Part shown: positions 42,930-53,494 of the stretch, piece by piece
Position numbering within the stretch: position 1 is the stretch's first letter
Layout: every line of letters begins with the position of its first letter
Source of the DNA: Rutpela maculata
Lineage: Eukaryota; Arthropoda; Insecta; Coleoptera; Cerambycidae
Direction of reading: 5' to 3'
Assembly: GCA_936432065.2 (NCBI GenBank)
Contig: OW386288.2
Span: 18,278,706 to 18,342,705 of the forward strand
DNA length: 64,000 nt
Position numbers and translations under genes: made by a program
Notes under the pieces: model-generated
What the model was told of the DNA's origin: nothing
The model's input: only the letters and a program-made list of their open reading frames with translations
Databases searched by the model: none

Positions 42930-43920
42930 TTGGTATCTCGTACATCTATTGTAAAATATTTTGCTCTAAAATTATAAAAAAATACAACATATATGAAAGA
43001 TGACACTTTACACACTTCAGGGGATCATTACGTATAGAGCTGCCTAGTAGTTAACTACAATTGTAGTTAAACTACATTTTAACTACTAACTACGAGTACT
43101 TATAGGTAGTATAACTACTTTTTAAAAGTAGTTAAAACTACTAATGTAATTTTAACTACTAAAGTAGTTGCAACTACTGTTTATGTGTTTTTATAGAATC
43201 TGTTTTTATATGTTTTTCTCATAAATGTGCTTAATAAATATCCAGCCCAGTTGCTCAGTGACAAAAACAGTTTCAGATATATCCCCAATAATAAACTTTA
43301 ATAATATTAAATATTTATTAAAGAAATTAAAAAGGTTGCAAATGGCAACAAAGGAACAACATGTAAGTAAACTGTAGGGTAGGTTGTCGGGCGTTACGTA
43401 GGTACCATAGGTACACTTTGCTTGCACACAGACGTAGAAAAGCATTTTGTGACTTTTTGTCGCATATTGGCACAATCATTTTACAAATTATATAAGTATA
43501 TTAGACTTTCCCGTTATGACATATGTGACAAAGAAAGGTTTCAGTGTCTTAAGTACACAGTTTAGTGACCTAATTTCTTTCATCATGAAAAAAATTTCAT
43601 GCTGTGTAAATCTAAAGTATACCTACAAAAGTAGTTGTAAATGTAATTGAAGACACGTACTTAAACTACTCTTTGAAAATTAAAGTACTTGAGTACTTTT
43701 CAACTACAATGCAGTTTTAATAAGTACTCTGTAGTTAGTAGTTAACTACTTTTTCAAAAGTATAATAGATATGGCTCAATTTCAATGAGGAGTATTTTAC
43801 AGAACTTATCGTCTTTACAGAAACGTCTGCAAACACACATACACACAAGTGTTCAATATTTGAGTTCGGCGTGTTATGAAATGGATATCTATACATCTTT
43901 TTTCTACGACTGCTATTAAA
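42930..43920 (+). repeat. Dispersed copy of the ~380-bp repeat, interrupted
   Basis: 42930-43036 (TTGCTCTAAAATTATAAAAAAA, GATCATTACGTATA) and 43760-43920 (TATGGCTCAATTTCAATGAGGAG, TTATCGTCTTTACAGAAACG, TTCAATATTTGAGTTCGG) match consecutive parts of the 16480-18120 array. The middle is an insertion. Confidence 0.6.
43037..43759. mobile_element. AACTACT-rich inserted element
   Basis: Interrupts the ~380-bp repeat. Both ends are packed with AGTAGTTAACTAC, AACTACTAACTAC and related motifs in inverted order. GTATA flanks both sides, possibly a short target duplication. The internal 89-codon minus frame (43206-43475) has no recognisable domain. Confidence 0.55.
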
Positions 43921-45234
43921 AATGTCCGGTAAAAATATATCTATGTATTTAAATCAAATAGATATAATACTGTACCCAATTAAGTTTTTCTGTTGATTAT
44001 AAAAAAAACTGAAGTTTAATACATTGAAAAATCATATAGTTACAAAAGTTAAACATTTTATATACATAAAAAAACTGACCAAGCAACTTGTTCCGTAATA
44101 CATCCTCTGAATCCCGAGCATCCCATTTAACCTTTGACACAGCCACGCTCTCATTTTCATCTCCCAATGCACACTACCTGTTATTTCGACATAAAAACTT
44201 TGTAATTTTAACAAAAAATACAATAAAGTCTGAACTTTAGGTCAATGGTCAACTGAGGGGAGACATAGAAGATTAAAATGGGAGCAACCCGGTGTCAGAG
44301 TTCAGATAAGGGCCAGTGGTCCAGCCAGCCAGTATACTGAGGAATTTAAGGGTGGAAAGAATATATTTGGATCAAGTGCGCCGTGAAACCAGTCTTGGGT
44401 AGGAGAATATATTAATACGTCAATTTATAAGCGTCATTTTTAAATTCGTATGCGAAGATTTTACTTAATTTTAACTGAATTTTATAGGACAATTAAGATT
44501 TCGTAGTTTGTGTAAAGGGTCCAGCCGGATAAGCATGTGAAAAATAATAATGGAGGAAAAAAATTGAAAAAATTGTCAAACATGAAGATTTTTCAGATGA
44601 ACTTAGAAAAAATTATTGCGCCGTACTTGGAGCGAAATCAAAATTTAAAAAAATAAAGAAAAATCCAAAGTTCCCAAAAGTGCAGTTTTTGAAAACGTTG
44701 GTATTTTTCAGACAGACGCGCATTTGTGTTATTAATAACCTCATTTTTTTCAGATTTTTTTATTTGGTGGGCACGTATTGGAAAAAAATAAAAAACTTCA
44801 AAACAAATATTTATTACATTTTTTATTAACATAATTTTTAACTAAACATCAAGAAGATAATTAATCCTCGTTAATTTCCTCGTCTATTAGGCTATTGTCT
44901 ATGTCCGAAAAAAGAGGGTTGAAAGGAACTAAAACGTTAAAGGGTTTTTATTGTTTCTTATGTTCAATTTACCCCAAAATATGAGAGAACCGCGGAGTGC
45001 TACCATTTAAAGGTGTGTTTTTAAGATTGAAGTAAAAAGGTCCACTTTTCACATTTTTGAGTTTTGTTCGAAAACTATGCATTTTTCCTATAAATACGTC
45101 AACAGAAAAGTTGTAGAGAATTAAATTTCCAATCGAAATGGCACCTTCAGAAGTCAACAAAATTTTGTTTACAAAAATACGTCCAAAAAACAAAACAAAA
45201 AAAAAACGAAAAAATGCAATTTTTTTTTTTAATT
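43921..45234. other. No gene confirmed
   Basis: AT-rich. 44240-44410 is somewhat GC-richer but has no useful frame. Open frames at 44032, 44638 and 44969 (-) carry no motif. The stretch from 44960 may belong to the following inverted-repeat element. Confidence 0.3.
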
Positions 45235-46905
45235 TTAGCCTGTAACTTTTTTTCGGGTACATTTAGGCATAGACATTTCTGCATAAAAAAGCTGGCGTTT
45301 TCCCGTTAAATGAGATTTTGTAAAAAAATTTACGATTAATAGTGACCGAGAATAGCGTTTCAAAGTTCGCAACTTTTAACTCTTTTGCTAATTTTTACTA
45401 TTTTTTTCAAATTTCGTCCTGTAACATTTTTCTGAGTAAATTTAGGTATAGACATTATCATATTAAAGTAAAAGCTGACTTTACACCCTTTGAAAAGGTG
45501 GCTGGTAAAAGTCCCTACGACAAATAGAAACCTAGATACAGCGTTTCGAAGATTGTTACTTTTATTAACTTTTTTCTAATTTTTACGTTCTTTTTTAAAT
45601 TTCGGCCTATAACTTATTTGTCAAATACTTTAAGTACAGATATTGCTACATTGAATGTACTCACAGTATTCTTCTTTAAATGGTCTGCAATAGAAGTTTA
45701 ACACATCTTAAAGTATTGCTTTATCTCCTTATTATCCTTATCATTTTTCGTATTTCTTTTTTTGCTTCTGAATGTATTGTAACATTACTATACGGTAGAC
45801 AATTGATGGCCAAAGCACCTGTCGCTATAAGCTATTTCAGAATTACTCAACAGGTGCAAAATTCACATTGTCCTGATTGCCTCCAACAACTGATGGTTTA
45901 AGAACTTACTTGCAAACACAACATTGGAAAGAAAATATTGTAAATCCTCTTATCTGGGGTTGGAAAAGCTCAAAAAATGGACTATAACTAATTTTGACAA
46001 ATAAACCTCCTGCATCACAAGTTTTGATGGAAAAAATAGCCTGTAAATGCACCAAAGGATGCAGAGGAACTGCGGTTGCAGGAAATTGGGAATGAATTGC
46101 TCCATTTTTTGCAAAGAATGTATGGAAATGAACTGTGAAAACGGTGATGTACTTGAAATAACGGAAGACGATGTTTACGTAGATGTCGATGAAGAAATCG
46201 ACTTTGATTTTGAAAATATGTTAAATCCAGCATTTGAATAATTTCATAAATAATGTACAATTAGAAACATAAATAATGTATAACAGGTACACAATTATGA
46301 GTAAATTAAGTTAATCTATCTTTTCTAAGTTGTTATTTGAACAAAAAAAAAAAATCAAGTGATATAAAGTTCAGAAGTGGAAAAATGTAAAAAGTTATTT
46401 TTTAAGTACAATAATCTACTATGTCTAGATTGTATCTTAATTACTATTGATCACATTAACTTCTATTACAGACCATTTAAACAAGAATGCTGCGAGTACA
46501 TTCAATGTAGCAATATCTGTACTTAAAGTATTTGACAAATAAGTTAAATTTGAAAAATAACATAAAAATTAGAAAAAAGTTAATAAAAGTAACAATCTTC
46601 GAAACGCTGTATCTAGGTTTCTATTTGTCGTAGAGACTTTTACCAGCCACCATTTCAACGGGCGTAAAGTCAGCCTTCACTTTAATATAATAAATTCACT
46701 CAGAAAAGTTACAGGACGAAATTTCAAAAAAAAAAAATAGTAAAAATTAGCAAAAAAGTTAAAAGCTGCAAACTTTGAAACGCTATATCTCGGTCACTAT
46801 TAATCGTAAAATTTTTTACAAAATCTAATTTTAACGGGTAAAACGCCAGCTTTTCTTTATGCAGCAATGTCTATGCCTAAATGTACGCGAAAAAAAGTTA
46901 AGTGT
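45235..46905. mobile_element. Element with ~465-bp inverted arms around a Cys-rich protein remnant
   Basis: Arms 45235-45705 and about 46455-46905 are complementary along their length. Shared landmarks are GTACATTTAGGCATAGACAT, AGCTGGCGTTTT.CCGTTAAA, TCGAAACGCTGTATCTAGG, CTATTTGTCGTAG and CAATGTAGCAATATCTGTAC. The only coding trace between the arms is the protein remnant at 45763-46241 (+). The layout is that of a DNA transposon with long terminal repeats that encoded this protein. Confidence 0.7.
45763..46241 (+). pseudogene. Cys-rich-tail family remnant (copy in the 45.2-46.9 kb element)
   Basis: Blocks: ECIVTLLYGR, then LPPTTDGLRTYLQTQHW (about 45877), GWKSSKNGL, PPASQVLM, IACKCTKGCRG, a one-base deletion, NCGCRKLGMNCSIFCKECMEMNCEN (its CxC, CxC, C..C..C spacing visible at 46070-46140), then an acidic tail ending NPAFE with TAA. 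The last 64 codons are open. A stop after NGL and the frameshift make it defective. The Cys spacing suggests a zinc-binding C-terminus. Confidence 0.7.
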
Positions 46906-46970
46906 TAATTTTCTATTTCATTATGACTGGTCGAAGACAAAATAGTGTATGCAACTCACATTTAATGGCA

Positions 46971-47041
46971 ATTAAGACACTCGCTTTCATTATGACTTTC
47001 GCCTACGGCTCATGTCATAATTCTCATGCTCGTGTCTTAAT
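46971..47041. repeat. Imperfect palindrome (~71 bp)
   Basis: ATTAAGACAC at the left pairs with GTGTCTTAAT at the right. Inner TTATGAC/GTCATAA pairs flank GCCTACGGC. Confidence 0.6.
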
Positions 47042-47660
47042 AACAATAATAATAAAATAATTTATTGAAAAGTATACATGAAAAATATACATAATCAAAA
47101 GGAGAAGGCACTGCCGTAGACATTTTTCAGCCTCCACTATAACCTATAGTTACGTTATATCTAAATATGTGTAAAATAAATGTGCATAGAAAAACAGAAC
47201 AAAATAGCTATCATTAAATGGTCGTTGTATAATATACTAATCTATACAAATATTTGAAAACCTCCTGTCTGATCCCTTTGGAGTAGACTTTTCCTCCACT
47301 AAATTTTGCTATATTGTTTGCAGAACGGTGGCAACATAGCCAATTAAAAGTAAGAAAAAGTGACATATCTTGTAATAGTTATAAAAGTTGTCATGTATCC
47401 AAACACGCTGTGAAGTTATTTCAGAAACAATTTTATTTAAAATGGCGCTATAAAATCTTCTGAAAACACTCTCGGGTTTATCTCGGCAGTGTTATATGTC
47501 ATATTTCAATTCTGGGTGCCGTTATCAAATGAGAATCAGAAGCAGGCAGTAAACGGAAATTTTATAGTAGTGGACAGACAGCAGAATAAAACGAAATGGA
47601 AAAGAAACACTCCATGAAATTGCTTTTATAAACAAATTAGGCAAACTGAAATGGCCCGCC
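47042..47660 (-). repeat. Possible 3' end of a non-LTR retrotransposon
   Basis: On the minus strand the sequence ends CAATAAATTATTTTATTATTATTG, a polyadenylation signal running into a TTA repeat as in many LINE tails. It is preceded by a GC-richer TGTCTACGGCAGTGCC stretch. No reverse-transcriptase codons are recognised. Confidence 0.3.
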
Positions 47661-48034
47661 TTTATTTTTTTTATTGAATATTTAGATAAAGTTAAAGTTA
47701 TCTCTCAGATTCATCGTTACAAATATCAAATATATTTTTAGAGAAATAATACTGTCGTTTTTATTTGTCTACTATATAATTTTCAAACTCAAAGTTACAA
47801 TATGAGATATTTGTTATATTTACCGAGTCAAAGCAATAAAAAGTAAAAAAAGTTTTTAAATATATATAACAAGGTGGAAAAAATATTTCTCTAACTAAAA
47901 AACGAGTTGGCCCATGTTTCAATACGTATTTTGGGGCGCTGAAACCGAATCCGTTAGAAAGTGAAAGTTTGGGAAAAAGTGTCATGGCGACAATTAGATT
48001 GATATCACTAAAAAACCGCTGCCTAAGGAATCAC
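47661..48034. other. No gene seen; ends with CCGCTGCC block
   Basis: AT-rich. CCGCTGCCTAAGGAATCAC directly precedes family A copy 4. Confidence 0.35.
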
Positions 48035-48656
48035 TACTTCCACATCAAGACTTCCTATCTAAGTCTCTTACAACGAAAATACTATATTTGTACTCCACTA
48101 AGTGGAAATAATTGTTTATGGAACTTTAATAGTATAATATAAAAACCCATAAAATGATATGCCCCATCAGTAGTAGGGGTGGTGATTCTTGATGACTGGT
48201 TCCTACACACTAAATCACAACATTTTTTTCACCCCCTTCAATAATGGGGTGGGGGTTGTAATAAAGGTCGCTATTGCCAAAAATGTTTTTGAGACCTTAG
48301 CTCCTTTTATATTTACTAAATACCAATTTCATGCACTCCTAATTGCTTGATTTACCTATTTGACTATTTTCCCCCATTTACCTTCAACTCTGCAACGGAA
48401 TAAGATCGATATATAATCTAGTTCCAGATCTCGTTAAAATACATACGTGTGCCATATTTTTAAGTCAATATCTTAAACGATTCTAGAGTAATCGTGAGCA
48501 CCAAAAAGATACAAGACTAGCAGACAGACCGACGCGATAGACAAATTTATTCAAACTTAAAATATTGAGGTTTCATGACATTCTAAGCCTATTCGTACAA
48601 TGAAAGTTTTCAAAAAATTTTCTTTCGTTAGTATACTTCAACTGTATGTAGAAGTA
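48035..48656 (+). mobile_element. Repeat family A, copy 4
   Basis: Starts TACTTCCACATCAAG and ends ACTGTATGTAGAAGTA, with the family body between. The ends have diverged more than in copies 2 and 6. Confidence 0.7.
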
Positions 48657-48754
48657 ATACGCAGAAAATAGCATGACAAAGATATGAAAAATCATTCTGT
48701 GCCGTGGACTACACGATAGCAGTAGAGCCTCTACTTCAAGCATTTTCCTCAATA

Positions 48755-48994
48755 AAACCTACTACTCATCCATACTACCCGAGGTAACCCACTGTTTATC
48801 CAATTTATTAGAGGAAAGCCACTACGCATTCATACTTCTTGAAGAAACCCACTGCGCATCCATTTCACTCGAGAAAACCCACTGCGCATCCATACCACTT
48901 GAGGTAACCTACTGCGCATCAAGGTATTCAAGGAAAGCCACTGCGCATCCATAATACTCGGGGAAACCTACTGCGCATCCATGTTACTCGAAGT
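48755..48994 (+). repeat. 30-bp minisatellite, about eight units
   Basis: Consensus near AAACCCACTGCGCATCCATA followed by a (C/T)ACTCGAGG-type decamer, units of 29-31 bp. The period is ten codons and would read KPTAHPYxxR, but two or more units carry TAA at the junction. It ends exactly where family A copy 5 begins. Confidence 0.8.
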
Positions 48995-49000
48995 AACTTT

Positions 49001-49581
49001 ACAACATGATATTTGAAATCGCCTACCCCAAAAACCTATAAAACGATATGTCACATTGATAGTGGGGGTTGGGGTGGTGGTAGAGGGTTGGGGGTGGGGG
49101 TGGATTAAGTAAAAAAAAATTGAGGCCATAGGTTCTTGTATACACGCTAAATTACAATTTTATTTTTTTTCACCCCCTTTAATAATGGGATGGTGGTAGT
49201 AATGAGGTAGCTAATGTCAACATTTTTTTGAGACTTTAGCTTCTCTTATATATACTAAATACCAATTTTATGGACTCTTATCTGCTTGATTTACCTATTT
49301 ACCCCAAATTTACCCCAATTTACCCCCAACCCTTCGATCTAGTTCTAGATCTCATTAAAGTACATATGTGTACCAAATTTCAAGTCAATATCTCAAACGG
49401 TTCCTGAGTAAACGTGCACACAAAAAAAAGTTACAGACAGACAGACAGACCGACAGACAGAAATTTTTTTTTCGCTCAAACTTTAATTCTCGACGTTTCA
49501 TGACATTCTAAGCCTATTTGAACAATAAAAATTTTTTAAAATTTTTTTGTCGTTACTATACTTCCACTGGATGTGGAAGTA
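49001..49581 (+). mobile_element. Repeat family A, copy 5, left end missing
   Basis: Joins the family at ACATGATATTTGAAATCG and ends CTGGATGTGGAAGTA. The TACTTCCACATCCAG end is replaced by the minisatellite. Confidence 0.7.
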
Positions 49582-51013
49582 ATTGTAGAAAGTCACTGCA
49601 CATGTTGATCAACTCGTCTAATTTCAGAACTTTGTAAAAATGAAATACCTATAATATGATAATCATGTAGGGCGTTTTCTTTGTTTCAACACTTTTTTCT
49701 GATTAAAACAATCTCTGATGGAATATGGTGGAGTGACTTCATCGACTGATGAACACAGCTGGTTAGGAAAAAGAACAGGTTTTGTTGATTTTATGATTTT
49801 ATCCTAACCTAACATTAAGCTTGTTTATTTTATTGCAAGTAATCTATATCTTATTGTTTATAAACAAAAATTAATAGTAGACAGAGGAATCTGGTTTTTG
49901 TTGTAATGGCTAGCAGGCAACTGCATAGCGATATATTAGATGAGAAACTAAGTTTTGAGGCTCGATTCACATACTCCACATAACAACCATTAGTCCATCA
50001 TAACAAGTTTATGGTTGCAGAGTGATGCCACCAGATGAAATCAATCAGAAATAAAAGAAGAAATCGTAATGCATCTGGTTGATCCATCAAACAATAAAAG
50101 AACAACATTGGTTTAACTCGTGGTACCTGATGGACTGCACGTTGAAATAAAGAATACAGCCATCATTGTTTTCAGTATCTTTAATATCAAGCTTACTTTA
50201 GTAAGTTTAACATCTCTTTCTCGCCAATAGCGTGATTCTCATAATCTTAAATATGAAGATACGAAGATATCTCGGAAAGTGATTTTTTCACGATTATAGT
50301 ACTTCCTTTCGGTAAGCTGCTAATAAACTGGAAAATGCCATAAACCAAATCAGTGTGCTTAATTAAACAAGAAAAATGTCTTTTCTCCAGGAGCCATTAG
50401 TAGAATTTTCGAGTCTAATTTGGTTGGAATCAACAAAGTCAATTTTATACTGTCCGTAAGAAACACGTTCTGCATTTCTAGGATATAATGACGAAATTTC
50501 ATGATGTACTACACCAAAAACTGTGAAACAATAGATAACATATACCAAATGACATGAAAGATAAAAGCATTATTATATTGACGAATATTATCTCTCTACT
50601 ATTTTGATGCCATTGTACCCTGTAAATTTCCTTGCATTTCATCATCAGGAATACGAAATTCCGGTAATTTACATTATAGACCATAATGACTACCCGTTTC
50701 ACATCTATATTCAATTTTTTTTGTTCACGTTTTTTTGGAAGACTAATTTGCACAATATTAGAGAGAGAATCTTGCACAGCACTGGAGACTAAATATTGCA
50801 TAAAATTAGATAATAGATGAAACTCTAGAACACCATAATGCCATACATCAACATTACCAGAAAGAAATAAATTAGTTACAAACAATATTTCTCGTACCTT
50901 AGTCAAAACTTTCATTATTATCGTCTCAATACACCCAAAATAAATAATTAGGAAATAATTATATTGCAATTCAATATGACCAGCGTACTCACCGTCTAAC
51001 GATAACAAATTCT
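49582..51013. other. No gene confirmed
   Basis: AT-rich. Overlapping minus-strand frames at 50499-51008 (169 codons) and 50363-50548 have hydrophobic stretches that could suggest a membrane-protein fragment. I recognise no family and see no splice sites that join them. Confidence 0.3.
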
Positions 51014-51072
51014 AATGTTCAGTTAAATTATTAATGGAGAGTGACTCTCCATTAATAATTTAACTGAACATT
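51014..51072. repeat. Perfect 59-bp palindrome
   Basis: 29-bp arms with a single central G and no mismatch, containing TTAAATTATTAATGG and its complement. A palindrome this tight with a 1-base loop is unusual and could also be an assembly or cloning artefact. Confidence 0.85.
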
Positions 51073-51224
51073 CTCCGAGTGCCTACAGGATGGACTATTA
51101 ACACCCAAATTAACATAATATTCCAATTCGACGACTCGATTAATCGTCATTATTATATCTTCTTCTTCGAGTACCATATGCTTGCTAGCGAGTAGGCGGT
51201 CATATACTGTAGATGTTATGTAAT

Positions 51225-51572
51225 GTGTACTTTCTCCTCTTCTTCTGACAACTTTTGCTGCTTCTTTTCCTTCTATTTTGCCCATTAGGATGCCTCTTGA
51301 TCAATTTATATGTTAAACCACTTAAAATGTGACTCAAATATGAGACTTTCATTTATTTCGACAGTTTGTTCGTGAGTAGGACTTTCTACTGGTGATGTGG
51401 TCTACCCAAGGAATTCTGAGATGTAATTTTAGGGATCACATTTTAAACACTTCGATGCGATTTAATTTTTAATGACCACGTCTCTGCTCCGTATAATACA
51501 ATTACGAAGGCATTTCTAGCCATTGCTATAAATAGCTTGATTTCCTCGTCGTAATCCCATTTTAGTCAGGAA
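51225..51572 (-). pseudogene. Non-LTR retrotransposon C-terminal remnant
   Basis: On the minus strand, across frames: FIAMARNAFVIVLYGAETWSLK, then a LRIPWVDHIT-like stretch, then GILMGKIEGKEA...VVRRRG. This is the usual order at the C-terminus of insect endonuclease-reverse transcriptases (LLYGCETW, WVDRVTNEEVL, QGKIEGKRGxGRR). Several stops lie between the blocks. The catalytic reverse-transcriptase part is not found upstream. Confidence 0.75.
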
Positions 51573-52073
51573 TCAGGAGCCACTAATTCGATCATAGGGG
51601 GTGCACTCGAAGATATAGTTTTAAAAAAAATAATACATTATCCGAAATGACCTTGCGGATCTGAATCCAGAGGGCGCCAGTCTGTCCGCGATTGCAAAAA
51701 AGCGTAAACATTTTTTTTCTGAAAATTTTTTTGTCACTGAAAATTGATTAATTTTATGTTCCCACTGCATTTACATTTATTTTTTAACATTTCTTAAAGA
51801 TTCTCAAACCAACGGAAAGCTTATTCTTTCTAGATTCAGGTGCTGCTAAATAATTCTCAAAATTGTTGGTAACAAATGCTACAGAAATTGTTTAAACAAA
51901 GCGAGCCCAAAGAATGCACGATAAATTTCAGTATCGAGACATTTTTAAAACTATTATAGATAGGTGCATGCTTCTATGACATGAAATCTGTAGAATAGAA
52001 TGGAGCAGTTTTTAGTGAAAGAATTATCTGCATTGCTTTATTGTTGTAAAAGATACGATTATTTTTGTACATC
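51573..52073. other. No gene seen
   Basis: AT-rich interval between the LINE remnant and the hAT MITE. Confidence 0.35.
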
Positions 52074-52081
52074 ACGCGTTG

Positions 52082-52248
52082 CAGTGGCGCAGCCAGAAAA
52101 TTCATCTGGGGGGGGGGGGGGGGGGCAATAGAACCGGTCTCCCCAAAGGACGAGAAAAATGTTCAGAAAATGGTTGAAAAATATTATGTTGCTTCATTTT
52201 TTGGTTCATGGAAGAAAGCTTGGGGGGAGCGGGCCCTATGCGCCACTG
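52082..52248. mobile_element. hAT-type MITE (167 bp) with exact 8-bp duplication
   Basis: Starts CAGTGGCGCAGCC and ends ATGCGCCACTG. ACGCGTTG flanks it on both sides (52074-52081, 52249-52256). A run of about 19 G begins near 52108. The ends resemble, but are not the same as, those of the 18937 MITE. Confidence 0.9.
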
Positions 52249-52439
52249 ACGCGTTGTGATCCGCGGCGTCTTTTGATAGATATACAGTTTGCATGTATGT
52301 CTCGCATTACCTCGCTCTCTTTAGGCTTGTTGACTACCTGCTTAGACACTGAGGTGTAGTGTAATAAAATAACAAAAATCTCATGACTAGCGTATACAGT
52401 AACTGTGTTGTTTATAAATTAATGTAAAATATTCGACAA

Positions 52440-52680
52440 GCACCGAGCAAAGAATGAAGTAAAAAAATATTCTGAGGTTTTTGATTTTTGTACACGCACT
52501 AAATCACATTTTTCACATTTAATGGAGTGGGGGTGGTAATGGGGGTGGCTAATGCTAATTATGTTATAGCTTCTCTTGTAAATACTAAATAACAATTTTA
52601 TGAACTTTTACCTGCTTAATTTATCTATTTACCCCCATTTATCCCAATTTACCTCCCCAAATCTTCACCCCAAAAGAGGG
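52440..52680 (+). repeat. Repeat family A, internal fragment
   Basis: From AATGAAGTAAAAAAATATTCTGAGG to TTTACCTCCCCAAATCTTC matches the family interior. Both ends are missing, and the right edge is cut by an element starting CCAAAAGAGGGTATTATAAG. Confidence 0.6.
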
Positions 52681-52984
52681 TATTATAAGTTTGACGCGTA
52701 TGTTTGTATGTTTGTCCGTCTGTCTGTAGCTTCATATCTCTTCAACGGGTGATCCGATTTTGATGTAGTTTTTTTTATTTTAAAGAGTATTTAGTCAAGA
52801 AGGTTATAGGCCTACTAGATTTTGATGTTTGGTCGCCATCTTGAATTCGCCCTGTTGAACTTCTCTAGAAATTGTCCGATTGAAGTAAAATTGAAAATGT
52901 GCAGACAATTATGGTAGTCGAACATGATTTAGGCCTCATTTTGATTCGGTCATATCAAACTGGTACGATTAGATACATTGATCG
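52681..52984. other. Left part of an unrecognised element
   Basis: Begins GGGTATTATAAGTTTGACGCG, followed by a GTTTGTCCGTCTGTCTG microsatellite and CAACGGGTGATCCGATTTTGATG. This kind of 5' end is often repeated in arthropod genomes, but here it is seen only once. GTCGCCATCTTGAATT near 52830 recalls the ends of the 57.4-kb unit. Confidence 0.4.
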
Positions 52985-53192
52985 GGAGTTTTTAAAAATT
53001 TTCAATTTTACTTGTGGTTGGGATTTGAAAAATAATGTACTTATTCCTAAATTAATGACTATAAATCTTCGTCCTCAAAATGTATATTTTAAATGTAAAT
53101 TTAAAAAATGTACCGGAAACTGCAGTTGTAGCAAAGCTGGGTTAGAATACATAATAGATTGCTACTGTGAGGGTAAATGTATTAGCTGTTAA
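52985..53192 (+). pseudogene. Cys-rich-tail family remnant, C-terminal fragment
   Basis: A 97-codon open frame starts at 52899. Its last ~65 codons fit the family: GWDLKNNVLIPKL, LRPQNVYFKCKFKKCTGNCSCSKAGLE, then DCYCEGKCISC and stop TAA. The CxC...C...CxC...C.C...C..C spacing matches the 46.1-kb and 57.8-kb copies. The LPPT and LHAFTGCDTTS parts are absent, so it is a fragment. Confidence 0.6.
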
Positions 53193-53197
53193 TTTAG

Positions 53198-53494
53198 TTT
53201 ACCTACGATCACTACTGTAAATAGTAAAAAACACACTACCTGCCATCTATGTAAGTTGAATTTTACACATTGTAAACAAAACGCACTGTAAACAAATCGC
53301 ACGGTAAACAAAACGCACGGGACACGCATATATAGGTGGCTTAGTTCGCTGACGCGGGGTTTAAAAAAACAAATGCGCCTACGTAATTTTCAAACGCTGT
53401 CAAAACTGACATAATATTTGTTGAATAATATTGTTGACTAGTAAACTAAATTCAGATTTTACTAAATAAATAAATAAATATGATCGTAGGTAAA
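53198..53494. repeat. Inverted-repeat element beside the Cys-rich fragment
   Basis: TTTACCTACGATCA at the left is exactly complementary to TGATCGTAGGTAAA at the right, 297 bp overall. The interior has CGCAC.GTAAACAAA repeated three times near 53265-53310. Confidence 0.55.

Noticed and set aside
43206..43475. 89-codon frame as a transposase of the AACTACT-rich element
   Set aside because: No catalytic or zinc-finger motif is visible, and its length is expected by chance.
48755..48994. Repeat array as a CRISPR array or as a coding decapeptide repeat
   Set aside because: There are no spacers between the 30-bp units, the genome is eukaryotic, and several units contain stops.
50363..51285. Adjacent minus frames as one membrane-receptor gene
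   Set aside because: No family signature could be matched, and the 51052-51285 frame is the C-terminus of a LINE remnant. The hydrophobic stretches are typical of AT-rich sequence.
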